A stretch of 64,000 nucleotides of DNA, taken from assembly GCF_037975245.1 (NCBI RefSeq), contig NC_092567.1, forward strand, positions 10,050,714-10,114,713, written 5' to 3'. The translations under genes were made by a program, and so were the position numbers. The notes beneath the pieces were generated by a model. The model had not been told where the DNA came from. It saw only the letters and a list, made by a program, of their open reading frames with translations, and searched no databases. This DNA is from Apostichopus japonicus. Lineage: Eukaryota; Echinodermata; Holothuroidea; Aspidochirotida; Stichopodidae. Below are positions 23,056 to 35,000 of this stretch, in pieces (the first letter of the stretch is position 1; each line of letters opens with the position of its first letter).

Positions 23056-25537
23056 AATATTTATTTTGGTCTCATTTCTCAGCAAGTAGACATCCTACTA
23101 CCTTTCTATTACAGATGCCTATAGAGTCTATCTCAAAGAACAGGAAAATAACAAAAATAGGCTACAAAAATATTGTCTTGTAGAGTTAGGTCAACTTAAA
23201 AATGTCAAAATATTCGATTGTTGTACTTTTCACTAAATGTGCTATTTTTAGTGATGAATTGCTCCTAAACCATCGCATCAGGGTACTTGATTCTTTCAGA
23301 GGTTATTAATGTCTAGTACAAACATTACAAAATAATGATTACAATGCTTTCCTATAATATGTTTGCAAGTTGTGCAACTCTAAAGTTGCTATTTCATGCT
23401 GCGATTCAGCATGAGGTAGGGGTTTTGATGCCAATTTTTTACCAAAGTAACCATGTTAGAGCTGTCAGGGTTTTATACTTTATTTTTAAGTATAAAGTTC
23501 TTACCCCGCCAAATTTCAGGGTTCTAGCTGTTCTCAATATTATTTTATGAAGTTGTTAAGCTGTTCCGATGTACAAAAGAGGTCGTCTTTGACGGCCAAT
23601 AACTCAAAACGCGTCATGTTGAAAAAATCTGATAATTTTTTTTTCTAGAAGAGATATAGTACCACACTGTTTGTACAAAAAATCAGGACAGGTGTTTTGC
23701 CTTTTTTTGAAATGAAAAATCCTCAAAGTTTGGGATTTTTACAAAAAAACGTTTTTGCCTGTGTTGATTTTCCATGTGTTTTGAGCCTGGGTATCGTACT
23801 GTACTTCAAGGTCATTTAATTCAATACTGTGCAGTTTTTAATTTCATACAACAAAAAAAAAAAAAACTATTTGCAATGTACTTGTCTGCCCCTGGTTGAA
23901 TTCATTTAATTAGAAGACTTATAAAATGAATTTCAACCAGTACATACATATGTATGTACAGTGTGTACAGTACATACACTGTACTGGGTGTATATGTAAG
24001 GAGTGCCATGAGTGCCAGAAGACTATGTTTAAACCTAACACATGTATACGCAGAGCCAATACAAAGTCCTAACATCTGTATTTCATAACACTGTGTTTTG
24101 CCGTAAATTAATTAGATGACAGTTGAAAAAAAAAAAAACTAGTGCTAATTTGGTATTGTTGAAAAAGCATCATCTAGACTATAGCCAATTTTACCTAAAA
24201 ATGTGCATTTTTCTCCTGTAACTAGCCATGAAAAAAGGGGCACAATTCATTGGAGATTTATCACAAAAATAGAACTTTTTACTGCTTTATTACAAAGAAA
24301 AATGTTGTAAGATTAACCTTACCGCGTCATGGTGGCTGGACACGCCTTCTTTGGCATTTACAAACATTTAGACCAGAGGGGTAGCTAGGTCGCAAGCAGT
24401 TTCGCAAAATGTCTTACGTCTTTTTAGGGGGGGGGGGGGGGGGCAGGCTACAAGAAAACTGCTCTCTGAGCTCATTAACTCACTCATTGGGGTCTGACGT
24501 AGTCTAGGCTATGTCTACTTTGGCCAAAACATGGGCTCGACTCTTTTCATTACAAAGATTTGAGATACAACTGCGGGCACTACTGGCAAATACCTCAGAA
24601 TTATTTCAACCTAAAGGCTATAGCCTAACTGCTTCCTAAGCTAGAAGTAGTAGTACTGTACTGCAATTTGACCATTTCTCTGCTAACCCTAACTTCACAT
24701 AAAGCTGCCAAAAATGCATCAAATCAGTCAAAATCTTTGAAAAGTTTCAAATGAAAAACATATTGTTACCTTATAGAGCCTAGATGATAAACTTCCGCAG
24801 AGAAATTGAATCAACAGTAAAAACATAGTTTTGGATACGTAAACCTTAATTAGATTTCGTTCACGAACCATTTTGTGAATGGTCGTGGCCACAAACTTTT
24901 TCGGATTTCTTACCCTCAACTTCATGGAGTTTGGAAAGCCGAAATTGCAAATAAATCAGATCATATCCCTACACTAGTTTGAAGTGCCCTAATTGCAATA
25001 AACTAGTGCATATCCCGTCCTACACTAGCATATTTTGAGGGGAAAAAGTTTGTATTTAAAGTACCTTTGTTAACAGGTACTTGTGGTTAAGAGTCATGCA
25101 ATTGACCAGTTTTGCATAATTCTACCAGGTAGGCCTAAAGTCAACTGATATTCTTATAGTCCTTGTTTGTGAATGTATATAGTGCTCCGATCTTAGCTGG
25201 TGATGTCACTAATCATCCTTTGCGAGATGGACACCAGTCTATTGCATAGTACCGATAAAGATGTAGCCTAGATGTAGCTAGTATGGTTTGTCCCGAACAT
25301 ATTTAGCTATATAGAGGCATAAGAACTGAGAGGGGCGGTGGCGGGGACGTCTTCATATTGTTATGGTACGGTATCATGGATACTTGGTAGGCTTACGTGG
25401 GCTTGTTATTCACGTTCTTTTTGCCAGATATACACTTTATTGAGAAATTGATTGATAGAAGTGGGACAGGGCCCACCTTCACGGGTCACTTCTCGCATAA
25501 CGAACGGGATTTCTCCGCGACGGAATACCTCGCGACG

Positions 25538-25612
25538 AAATGAATTTGGATAACCGAATGAACTTGGACAACGGAATGAAATTGAAGAACGGAATGAAAT
25601 TAGACAACGGGA
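25538..25612 (+). repeat. 18-bp tandem repeat, about 4 copies
   Basis: Four variants of gaatgaacttggacaacg follow one another. The preceding bases contain related ggaat/cgacg motifs. Confidence 0.8.
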
Positions 25613-25726
25613 GTTTTCGCGAAGGCAACATATTCAGCAACTGTAACATAAATCATAAATGTGGTGCAAACGGCGTGCATTACGATTGACCTTAACCTTT
25701 GATGCTGAAGTTATGAACCGCCTAAC

Positions 25727-25761
25727 CCACTGATCTACACTGTGGCACTGTAGATCAGTGG
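25727..25761. repeat. Perfect 13-bp inverted repeat with 9-nt loop
   Basis: Arm 25727-25739 (ccactgatctaca) is the exact reverse complement of 25749-25761. A third copy of the arm (ccactgatctacac) occurs near 25805, so the motif is locally repeated as well as inverted. Confidence 0.9.
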
Positions 25762-27919
25762 CCTAACCATGTTTTTACATGAAGTTTACCTTCCGTTCGC
25801 TCACACCACTGATCTACACTATCTGGCTCACACACATTAATTATATGTTTGTTCAAGCCTCAAGGTACGCCATAGGTGCTTGCAAACGATGGTTCGTACT
25901 GTATGCAGCGATTATTTTACGCGCTGGTACAACAGGATCTTTCCGCGTTCGGTTTCTCTACATATTTGCTTCAAAACACTGGTACTTACATCTTGATAAT
26001 TCGAGTTGGTAACTAAGTTTAACACAGGTAGGCCTAAGTGTTTATCATTTTATTTATTAATTGATATCTAGGACTACTTGAACAACTTGACTATTATTAT
26101 CATAAATGTCTTCTATGTACTAGTACAAGAACTAGTGTAGCCTGTAGGCCTAGCCTAAGTACTAGGCCTAGTAATTTACTAAACGGAAGCTACTGTATGT
26201 GTGTCGACCATATTCTTCAGAACGATGTTAATACTGTATGGTTGCCCTACAAAATTTCATGATAGTGTTGAAATATTGTAAACCACCATATTGAATTAAT
26301 TCAACTATCAGAACCGTAACTGTGTATAGCAAAGGCTTCACAGTTAACGCACCTTCGTTATTGACGCACCTTAATATTACTACTGTAGCAACATACAGTC
26401 AGGCAACCTAAACTGTTTGCAGCAAAGAAGAGTTACATATTTGATGAGTTTTATTCCATTTCAGTTATATATGCTGATCAAATTGTGGTTTTCTAAGCTT
26501 TTAACATCCTCCCCTCAGTTTTGCACATGTTTTGGGCATTTGGAAATCTTACTCCTAAAAAAAGCCAAAATTACCCAAGTACTGTACCACATACGAATTA
26601 CGATACCATTACCACATACATACTGCACAGTGCTACTCTCTGGGCCCTGACCTGTCTGAGCTTAGAGGCTCAGAGCATACAGTAGTAAACAGCATCCAAA
26701 GTCAATGAATGTATGTACTGAGGCCTACACTTCAGTTCTAGCTTATCAACGAATGTGTTACTGTAATTTAGGGGTATGAAAGAACTTGACACGTCAGACA
26801 TTTTGTAGTCAAATTCTGCTCAATTGGTCTTGCATATTGGCACAGAACAATTAATATTTTGAGATAATTAGCATGCATTCCTATCTTAAAGTGTAGTGGG
26901 GTAGTGGCAGGAACCAAGCTGGGTGAGTGCATATTTTGCATATAGCCTACAATGTATGAAATCAATTATTTACCCTTTTTTGGCCACCTTAGTACTTCCC
27001 ACGAATCCCAGTACAGTAGTTGTACAGTGTAGCTACTGTACTGTATTACTCTGCAATGAATTTGGCAGTCAATGTTCTGTAAAATTCTGAACACCAAGTG
27101 CTCTTGAGAAGCAGCAATACATGTACTGTAAGCCTATCACATGTTCGTTAACTTCAGCAATTTAATGGTAGTTCAAGTAAACTATGTGCAGGATGCATTA
27201 CAGCCCTATGATTATGTGTCTAACACAATCAGTGGTCAAAATGCTAGGCCTGGGCACCACTACCTAGGCATCTGTTTATAGCATTAGCAAACTGGCAACT
27301 ATAAAACGCTAATCATGCCAGCATGAGAATTCAAGAATCAAGTGTAATATAATTGTTGCTACTGAGCTTATCATTGCTACCATCTAGGTCCTGAGGCAGG
27401 AAGCCAGGCTGGGACAACCACATTTCATGTATTTTGAATAAACTTATTCCAAATTTACTCAGCTATCCTCACAACAAAATGTCACGTACATTGATTACTG
27501 TTGCTTAGCAAGCTTCGTGAAACTAGTGTCACACACTCATAGGACCTAGCTTAAAGTGAGTAAATTATATAGTCTCACTTTGTGACATTAACAGGACCCC
27601 AACAGAGTCCATCTCAGCAATCTCAGGCCTTAAAGTCTAAATTTTGACCCAAATACTCATTTTAGACAACATAAATCACTGAAGCGTGATATCACAGAAC
27701 ATCATTCCTGAAATATCAATTGCTGTACACTATATGCTAAGCATTGAAGCCATTAACATACTGGATTTCGGCCAAATTGCAAAAAATCACAACTTTGCAA
27801 GTTTGCATAAAGGTTTGGTCAATTAATTGCTCCCATTGACTTGCACTACAGTAGGCTAATTGAGCTGCGATACCTGTACTATTTGTAATACATCTGTTAT
27901 AGTAGCAGTCCTGTCTCCT

Positions 27920-28660
27920 ATATTAGCATGTTAGCATACATGATAGCATGTATCATCATGTTTATTGTCATGAATGAACTAGCATACTGTACATATGTTA
28001 GCTTGAAGGCTATGTAAGCAGTATGATACCATACATGTACAGTATATGTACTGTACTTGTACTGTATGTTAGCACGTATGCTAGCATGTATGTTAACATG
28101 TATATGTTAGCATACATGTATGTTAGTTTGTTTGTTAGCATGTATGAAAGCATGCATGATAGCATACATGTATACATGTTAACTATGTATGATAGCAAGT
28201 ATGTTAGCAGTGTATGTAAGCCTGCTTGTTAGCCTGTATGTTAGCCTGTTTGTTAGTGTGTATGCTAGCATGTATGTTAGGATGTTATAAGCAGTATGAT
28301 AGCGTGTATGTCAGGCTGTATGTTAGCCTGTTTTTAGCATACATGTAAGTTAGCATACATGTTAGCATGTATACACATATGTTAGCTTGAAGGCTATGTT
28401 AGCATGTATGATAGCAAGTATGTTAGCATGTATGTTAGCAAACATACATGTTAGCATACATGTTAACATGTATGATAGCATACATGTATGTTAGTGTGTA
28501 TGATAGTAAGTATGTTAGCCTGTTTGTTAGCCTGTATGTTAGCATGTTAGGCTGTCAGTCTGTTTGCTAGCATACATGTTTGTTAGCATACATGTTAGCA
28601 TTCATGAGCATGTATCATGTAAGTTAGCATACTGTACATTAGAATGTATTTTAGCGTGTT
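27920..28660. repeat. TAGCATGTATGT-type minisatellite, about 740 bp
   Basis: Degenerate units of roughly 12 bp (tagcatgtatgt, ttagcatacatg, ttagcctgtttg) fill the stretch. Because units and their reverse complements alternate, the DNA is locally self-complementary. The short peptides predicted here on both strands are repeat artefacts. Confidence 0.9.
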
Positions 28661-28687
28661 ATTTAAGCAACATGAAGGACTTAAACA

Positions 28688-29945
28688 ATTTTTGGTTCCC
28701 TGCTTAAGCAAAAGGAACCTATGTAGTCAACTAGATCCGCTATAGTGAAAAGGTGTGCCCTATTGTTCTCGGTGCCTGTAAAGGTCACCAAAGGTCAGTT
28801 AGGGGCCATAAACCAAAACAATAAACAAGCAATAACTCCCATTGACAGGGTCCGACATGATTGTTATTTTGGAACTTGTAATATACAGTATACATGTCTG
28901 TATACTTGTAAATAACATAGGGGATCATTTTCAACTTAACAGTGGTGTGATCCAAGGTCAACAAAGGTCAATTAGAGGTCAAAAACAGGTATTGTTGTGA
29001 TAACTTGAGAACAAAATGTCCGTCAAGGTTGGGAGTTACGCTATTGTAATCCAATAGTGGACCCACATCTTTGTGACAGTTGACCTTAGGTTGACCTCTG
29101 GTGACCTGTATTAGCTTCTTTATTTATTTGAATTTATTGTGGCCATATCCAGATATCAAATGGTCTTTTGATCAAAATTGTCCATGGGTTGACCCCTGTG
29201 CGACCTTCAGGTGCAAAGTCCTGTATATGCTCATTTTAGGAGATACAGGACATAAAACCAAAACAAGTTTGTCAATATTTAACAATATGATAGAGCTATA
29301 CATGCTCTAAAGATGAAACTAACTCCCGCTTCGATCGAACACCCGGTTCGTAAGTTATGAGGTGCCAAAGGTTGGATTTGATACCTTTTTAGCAATAACA
29401 TTGTGTGTGTACATTGGAGTTCATAACAATTTTAGGATGAAGTGCACATCAAAGGGAATATTTTTCATAAAAGCTGTCATGCCTTCCAAGGTCATTCAAG
29501 ATCTCTTATCATGACAAAATCTGCCCCCTTATGTTAATTTTATGCAACAACTTCCAGTGACAAAGTCTGACATGGCTGATATATTGGGACAAGTTGTGAA
29601 TTAACTAGTTGCACGTTTTCCAAAATTCCCTTTATGTAATCCAAGGTCACCGAAGGTCAATTATGGCTCAAAATGTGTGTTTTGGGGGCAATAACTTGAG
29701 AAACTCCCACTGATGGGGTGCAATATGGTTGACATTTTGGGACTAGTTGTGAATAGGGTAAGGGATCGTTTCCAAACATAATGGTCATGTGATCCAAGGT
29801 CAAAAAAGGTCAATTATGGGTCGAAAACTCAATCTCCAAACTGATAAAAGTTGTCCATGGTTGATCCCTGTGCCACCTTCATGCGCAAAGTTATCAGAGG
29901 TCAAGGTTTTGTTTAGTTTCAAATGAGAGGTGGATCTCATGACCT
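28688..29945 (+). repeat. Dispersed AGGTCA-rich repeat, copy 2
   Basis: It starts with a hairpin (28694-28719, ggttcc...ggaacc) shared with the copies at 51485 and 59826. It continues with gtgtgccctattgtt, caaaggtca and acaataact/cgataacttgag blocks. AGGTCA-N4-AGGTCA direct repeats lie at 28782, 28955, 29644 and 29797. The right end found in the 51.5-kb copy is missing here, so this copy is truncated or diverged. Confidence 0.75.
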
Positions 29946-29957
29946 TGGAATATGATT

Positions 29958-30950
29958 TACAGTAAAGTAATACTTATGGGTGTGTACGGTGCAGTGCTGT
30001 ACCCATTGACTACTGCAAATGTATGTATACTCCAGTAGTCTATGAGTACTGCAATGCCCCCTTACACACCAAGAGGTATTACCTTACTGTATAACTGTAG
30101 ACACTACAGTAGTCATTGAGTATTGCACTGCTCCTTACACACACAGAAGTATGACTTTACTGTATAACTGTAGACACTACAGTAGTCATTGAATACTGCA
30201 CTACCCCCTAACACACCCACAGGTATTTCTTTCCTGTATGACTTTACATACTTACTGTACAGTACTTAGTCATTGAGTACTGCACTGCTCCTTGCACACC
30301 CAGAGGTATTACTTTACTGTATAATGTACAGGTGTACTACGGTAGTCATTGAGTACTGCACTGCTCCTTGCACACCCAGAGGTATTAGACACCACAGTAG
30401 TCATTCAGTACTGCACTGCCCCTTACACACCCAGAGGTAAATATTTCCTGTATTTACTGTACATACAGTAATCATTGAATATGTACTGCACTGCTCCTTG
30501 CACACCCAGAGGTATTACTTAACTGTTTAACTGTAGACGCTACAGTAGTCATTGAGTACTGCCCTACTTCTTACACACCCAGAGGTATTACTTTACTGTA
30601 TAAATGTTGATCATTGAGTACTGTACTGCTCCCCTACACACCCAGAGGTAATACTTTACTGTATAACTGTAGACACTACAGTAATCATTGAGTACTGTAC
30701 TGCTCCCTTTCATACACAGCTCAGGTCTTATTTTACTGTATAACTTTAGATACTTGTAGTCATTGAGTACTGAACTGCTCCAGTTGTACACCCAGAGGTA
30801 TTACATAACTGTATAATTTTCCTACTATTCTTTGAGTGCTGCACTACTCCTTGCACACCAAGATGTTTTACTTTACTGTATTTACTGTAGACACAGTAGT
30901 CATTGAGTAAGTGCACTGCTCCCTTTCACACCCAGAGGTTTTACTTTATA
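29958..30950 (+). repeat. Minisatellite, unit about 75-85 bp, about 13 copies, first copy inverted
   Basis: Recurring blocks are tcattgagtactgcactgct, cacacccagaggtattactt and actgtataactgtagacac. Thirteen copies of the gagtactgc block can be counted between 30040 and 30920, with deletions in several. The leftmost part (29958-30012, agtaaagtaatacttatggg) is the same unit in reverse complement, giving a head-to-head edge. Confidence 0.9.
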
Positions 30951-31139
30951 TGAATGGACTGTAATGCAACACTTGTGCACAATGGAACGTATACATTTAT
31001 ATGATCTGTCAAATGTTTTTTTTTTTAAGATACAGACTTCTTTACATGTTAAGTTCGTATTGACTAATATACAACGTATTTCAGTTATTAACCAGTCATT
31101 GTGGGAAAAAAAAACAATTTCTCCTTTTTTCTTGAATAG

Positions 31140-31420
31140 CCTATCCAAGCCCGCCGTACATAATTGTAGAAGGATGTGACCATACACAGTATGTGTACTC
31201 GACGTCGCAAGAGCAGGAAACGTGACGTGTTCAGTTCGTGGAATACGACCAGAAGTCAAACTCCAATGGAGAACTTAGGAAAACTATCCTGCTCTATCTC
31301 TAACAGAGCTGGAAAGGACATCAACAGAAAAGTGAGGAATCTTTGACATTTCTCTTACAACAAACTTCAAAATTTTATCAGCGCCTGAAAGAGGGATCAC
31401 ATTAGAGTGTTTTATAATGA
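31140..31420 (+). pseudogene. Ig-like ectodomain exon with a frameshift and two stops
   Basis: A strong acceptor (ctccttttttcttgaatag) starts an open segment in phase 1 reading YPSPPYIIVEGCDHTQYV. After a frame change near 31193-31200 the sequence continues with NVTCSVRGIRPEVKLQW, then GIFDISLTTNF and ITLEC. The cysteines coded at 31228 and 31408 are 60 codons apart and a Trp follows the first by 13 codons, as in an immunoglobulin fold (C...W...C). In-frame TAG (31276) and TGA (31333) interrupt it. The start phase matches the phase-1 start of the transmembrane exon at 31921, so this is probably a decayed ectodomain module of the same receptor. No clean donor was identified. Sequencing error could explain one lesion but hardly three. 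Confidence 0.6.
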
Positions 31421-31920
31421 GTGTTTTATACCTGAAGTTACATTAGAATTGATCTAAATATTCTCTTTTATCTTGTTCTAAGAGGTGAATGATTTTGCAA
31501 TTGTGAGATCCAGTACAGTAGCCTACTCGTGTAGTTAGAATACAGCCCGTATGTTCAGTGAATTTTATGTCTGATAGAAGTTATGCTTCTAAATGAATGG
31601 CTAGTTTGCATCTCGAACGACTTCTTCTTCGATCCGACTTACGGTTTCTAAATCTGACTTTAAGCTCCATCAGAACAACGTTATTGTTATCTGCTTCTTT
31701 ATATCGCCAAAGGTTAGTCTTTTCTCACACACTGATGAATACTGATACACAGTAGTCTAAATCTACAGTATCTGAAATATGTGCACTTGGAAAGTGCAGT
31801 TGATTTTATTGAATAATTGTTCTGTCTTTGTGACAATGTTAACCCTTTTAGATCCTCACTTAATATTTTCAAATGCTTAATTTCAAATTGCTAATTAACA
31901 TGTGTTTTTCCTATTTACAG

Positions 31921-32016
31921 ACAACAAGGGGACTTTGGGTTCATCGAAAGTTGCTGTGGTTACAATTATAATTGTAGTACTTCTAATTCTGGTGGTTTTG
32001 GTCGTCTGTATGAAAG
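31921..32016 (+). CDS. Transmembrane exon of the NACHT receptor
   Basis: The exon follows a cctatttacag acceptor and ends at AAAG|gtactg, 96 nt, phase 1 to phase 1. It codes a short polar lead (NKGTLGSSK) and then an uninterrupted hydrophobic helix, VAVVTIIIVVLLILVVLVV, followed by CMK. Length and composition fit a single membrane span. Phase 1-1 exons are typical of extracellular modules and membrane segments of cell-surface receptors, and the decayed Ig-like exon upstream has the same start phase. Confidence 0.8.
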
Positions 32017-35000
32017 GTACTGTACCATGGTGCATAGCACAATTACTTTGCAATATATTGCAAAGTTTGTTAGCTAATTTCTTGTATTCTATTTGTATTC
32101 ATTGCATCTACATTATCCTTATTGACAAACAGAAAAGTATAGTAACTATTTGTTATGTTTTTTTATTTTGATGATTATAATAGTAACCGTTGCATTGATG
32201 ATGGCATTTTTGTGTATGTGCGCGTTTGTGATGCCCAGCTTGTAAACATGATATCTCAAGAAGGGTGGTTCGGACTAATATCATGTAATGTGTAGATACC
32301 ACATTGAGTACAAGAAGCCTATTGTTTTTGAAGGTCAAGGGTCATTTGGGGTCATGAGGAGTCAAATTGTAAAACCTGGTAAACACAATATTTCAAGAAA
32401 GAAAGGTTGGACCAACTTCATATTTGGTGAGGTTAAATTCACATTGAGTACAAGAATCCTATTGTTTTTGGTGGGGGTCAAAAGTCATTTGAGGTCACCA
32501 AGGATCAAATTATGAAAACCTTGTAAACACGATATCTCAAGATGGGAAGCATGAACAGACCTTTTATTTAATGTGTAGAAGAACCTTATTGATTAAAAGA
32601 AGCTCATTTTTTTTTCGGGGAAGTGGAAGGTCATTTGGGGTCATCAGAGGTCAAATTATGAAAACCTTGTAAACATGATATCTCAATATTAGAAGCTTGG
32701 GCAGATCGCATAGTTGGTATGAAGGTGTATTGCATTGAGTGAAAGAAGCCCATTGATTTTGGTGGAGCTCAAGGTTCACTTGGGGAAAACAGGTCAAATC
32801 GTGAAAGCTTTGAAAACATGATCTTGCAAGAAGGGAACCTTGGACAAGTTAAGGAGCCTATTATTGTTTTTGGTGGAGGTCTAAGGTCATATGAAGACAA
32901 CAAATGCCAAACATTTACTTCACTCCCCTTTTACCTGTCTCTCTACACTAACACACCTTCCTAACATAATATCATGATGGAAGCTTGGACAGATCGCATA
33001 TTTAGTATGTAATTGTACAACATTGGGCGGAGGTCAGTGGTCGTTTGAGCTCACCAGGTGTCAAATTGTGAAACCCATGTTTTACACAATATTTCAACAA
33101 GGACAGATGTCATATTTAGTATCTTGATGTATCTATCACATTTAGTGCAAGATGCCTGTTGTTGAGGTGAATGGTAATCATTACTGTACATGTTAAATGT
33201 CAGGACAGCCTCTGTCATTGTGACTTTTTTTTTTCCACATCACACTGCTTTTCACTGTATTACTAAGTTCAAGTGTGTTGTACACCCTCACTGTATATGA
33301 TGTCAGATTCATGAAGAAAACTGCTGATGTTACATCATCGAAACCACGATGCATCTTTGCATTCTGGTTAATTAACCTTACATAAATTATTCCTGCAGTG
33401 TTAAACTTCCGAAAGAGGCGGAGGAAAATTGTGGAAGAAGAAGAGGTAAGACCATTATATCTGAAAATATAAATAATATCAAGGGAAACAAAATATATAA
33501 AGCTGTTAAACATACTGTAACACTAATTCAGTCTAAGATTCCGGGGGCGCTTAAATATTCCCTACTGAGGACTGGTGGTGGTATGGAAACAAATGCGGCT
33601 TGGATGGTTGTATGTTAGTAACAACGAGCCTTTAATCTCGCTATTACATGCAAAGAATATAACACATAGATAAACTTAGGTAAAGAAACACGCGCTGAGA
33701 TTTTTTAATCTATTACTATATTCAGTCACGGTACATACCATAGAAAATGGTTACAAACGTGTCACTTGTCTGATGATCACCAAACACGTGGGAAACTCAG
33801 AGATTACACATGATTAAACAAAATATACTATATTAACTTGCACTACCCTCTATTTATTGAGCATTTTTGATGCCGGAAGTGAACAACTGAATTAAACTAT
33901 ACACATAATATGTTACAACAACAAGTTAACATTATACCCATTTGAAATAACATTCCTACCAATGGATAGTTTCATGTTGTAATAGATATAAGTAATACAC
34001 GCAACTGTCAGGAAATCCTTTCTCTACCAGTTTTGTGTTGAGGATAACATGTACATTACGATCTTCCCTGCAGCAATTACCACCCCATTCCCCCTGTTCT
34101 TAGCCAAAAACAGGGAAGATTAAATATCTACCTGAGTTGGTAATGCTAGCCATACTGAACTCTCCTCTGCACAAATTCATGATTAAAGAAACACAGTGTA
34201 TTTTTTCAGTGGTCAAGCCAAACTTGTCTTCACACACAGGAAAGTAGTACTGGCCATTAGAGCACTTGTGTTTGCAATCATACAGGTGACTGGTCAACTC
34301 AAGGATGAATCCTAATGACAGTATTTGGGGTAGTTTATGCTATCAAGTAACAAATTATTTATGCTTGAGTGAAATTGGAGAGGACATTTTTTCTATGGGC
34401 AAGCTTGACTGCCATGTAGACTCTGGGTACATTTATATAAGAATAAGGTATAACCTACGGTTACTTAGCAACATCAACATATTATGTTAACTTGTATCCT
34501 ATTAAATAGAAAATGTTAATTACATAGTCAAATTATTTGCAAATAGTGACTTCAAATTGATAATTTTATTGATAATATGTTTGAAAGTATCATTACCTCT
34601 TTCTTGTTTAGATGTTGCCCAAGACTAAGACTCACCGCACACCTGGTAAGTCTGATGTACAAGTTATTGCAAGCTGAGTGCAGTGAATGCTGCAAACAAT
34701 ACCTTCAATTGCTTTAAGATACTGTTAAATACCACGCATAAATTAAAATAAATTTCAAAATACATATCCTCTACAAATGATAATGTATAATAATGTAACT
34801 GATTCCAGTGACTTTATTGATGTCATATCAAATTCACGTTGCAGTTAACTTTACCAAATGGGGATATATAAATGACACACTAATTTCACGGTTCCTTTTG
34901 TATTTCAGTATTTATGGTTTATGAAAATAAGATATGAACATTCTGAATACATCAGAATGCGCCCCACTTCAGATAACAGTTATGACCCAATGATGACTCC

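Larger units (their letters stand above)
23060..27890. other. Repeat-poor stretch with no supported gene
   Basis: Contains a palindromic tacatacatatgtatgta patch near 23941, an 18-bp tandem repeat, an exact hairpin at 25727-25761 and a G-run at 24427-24443. None of the short frames looks like a real exon. Confidence 0.35.

Noticed and set aside
28010-28232. Opposing open frames rich in Met, Tyr, Leu and Ser
   Set aside because: They are translations of the TAGCATGTATGT minisatellite on both strands.
31597-31706. ATG at 31597 with an open frame to a gttagt donor, possible first exon of the receptor
   Set aside because: It would join the transmembrane exon in the wrong phase (leaves two bases where one is needed), so the hydrophobic frame would not be read.
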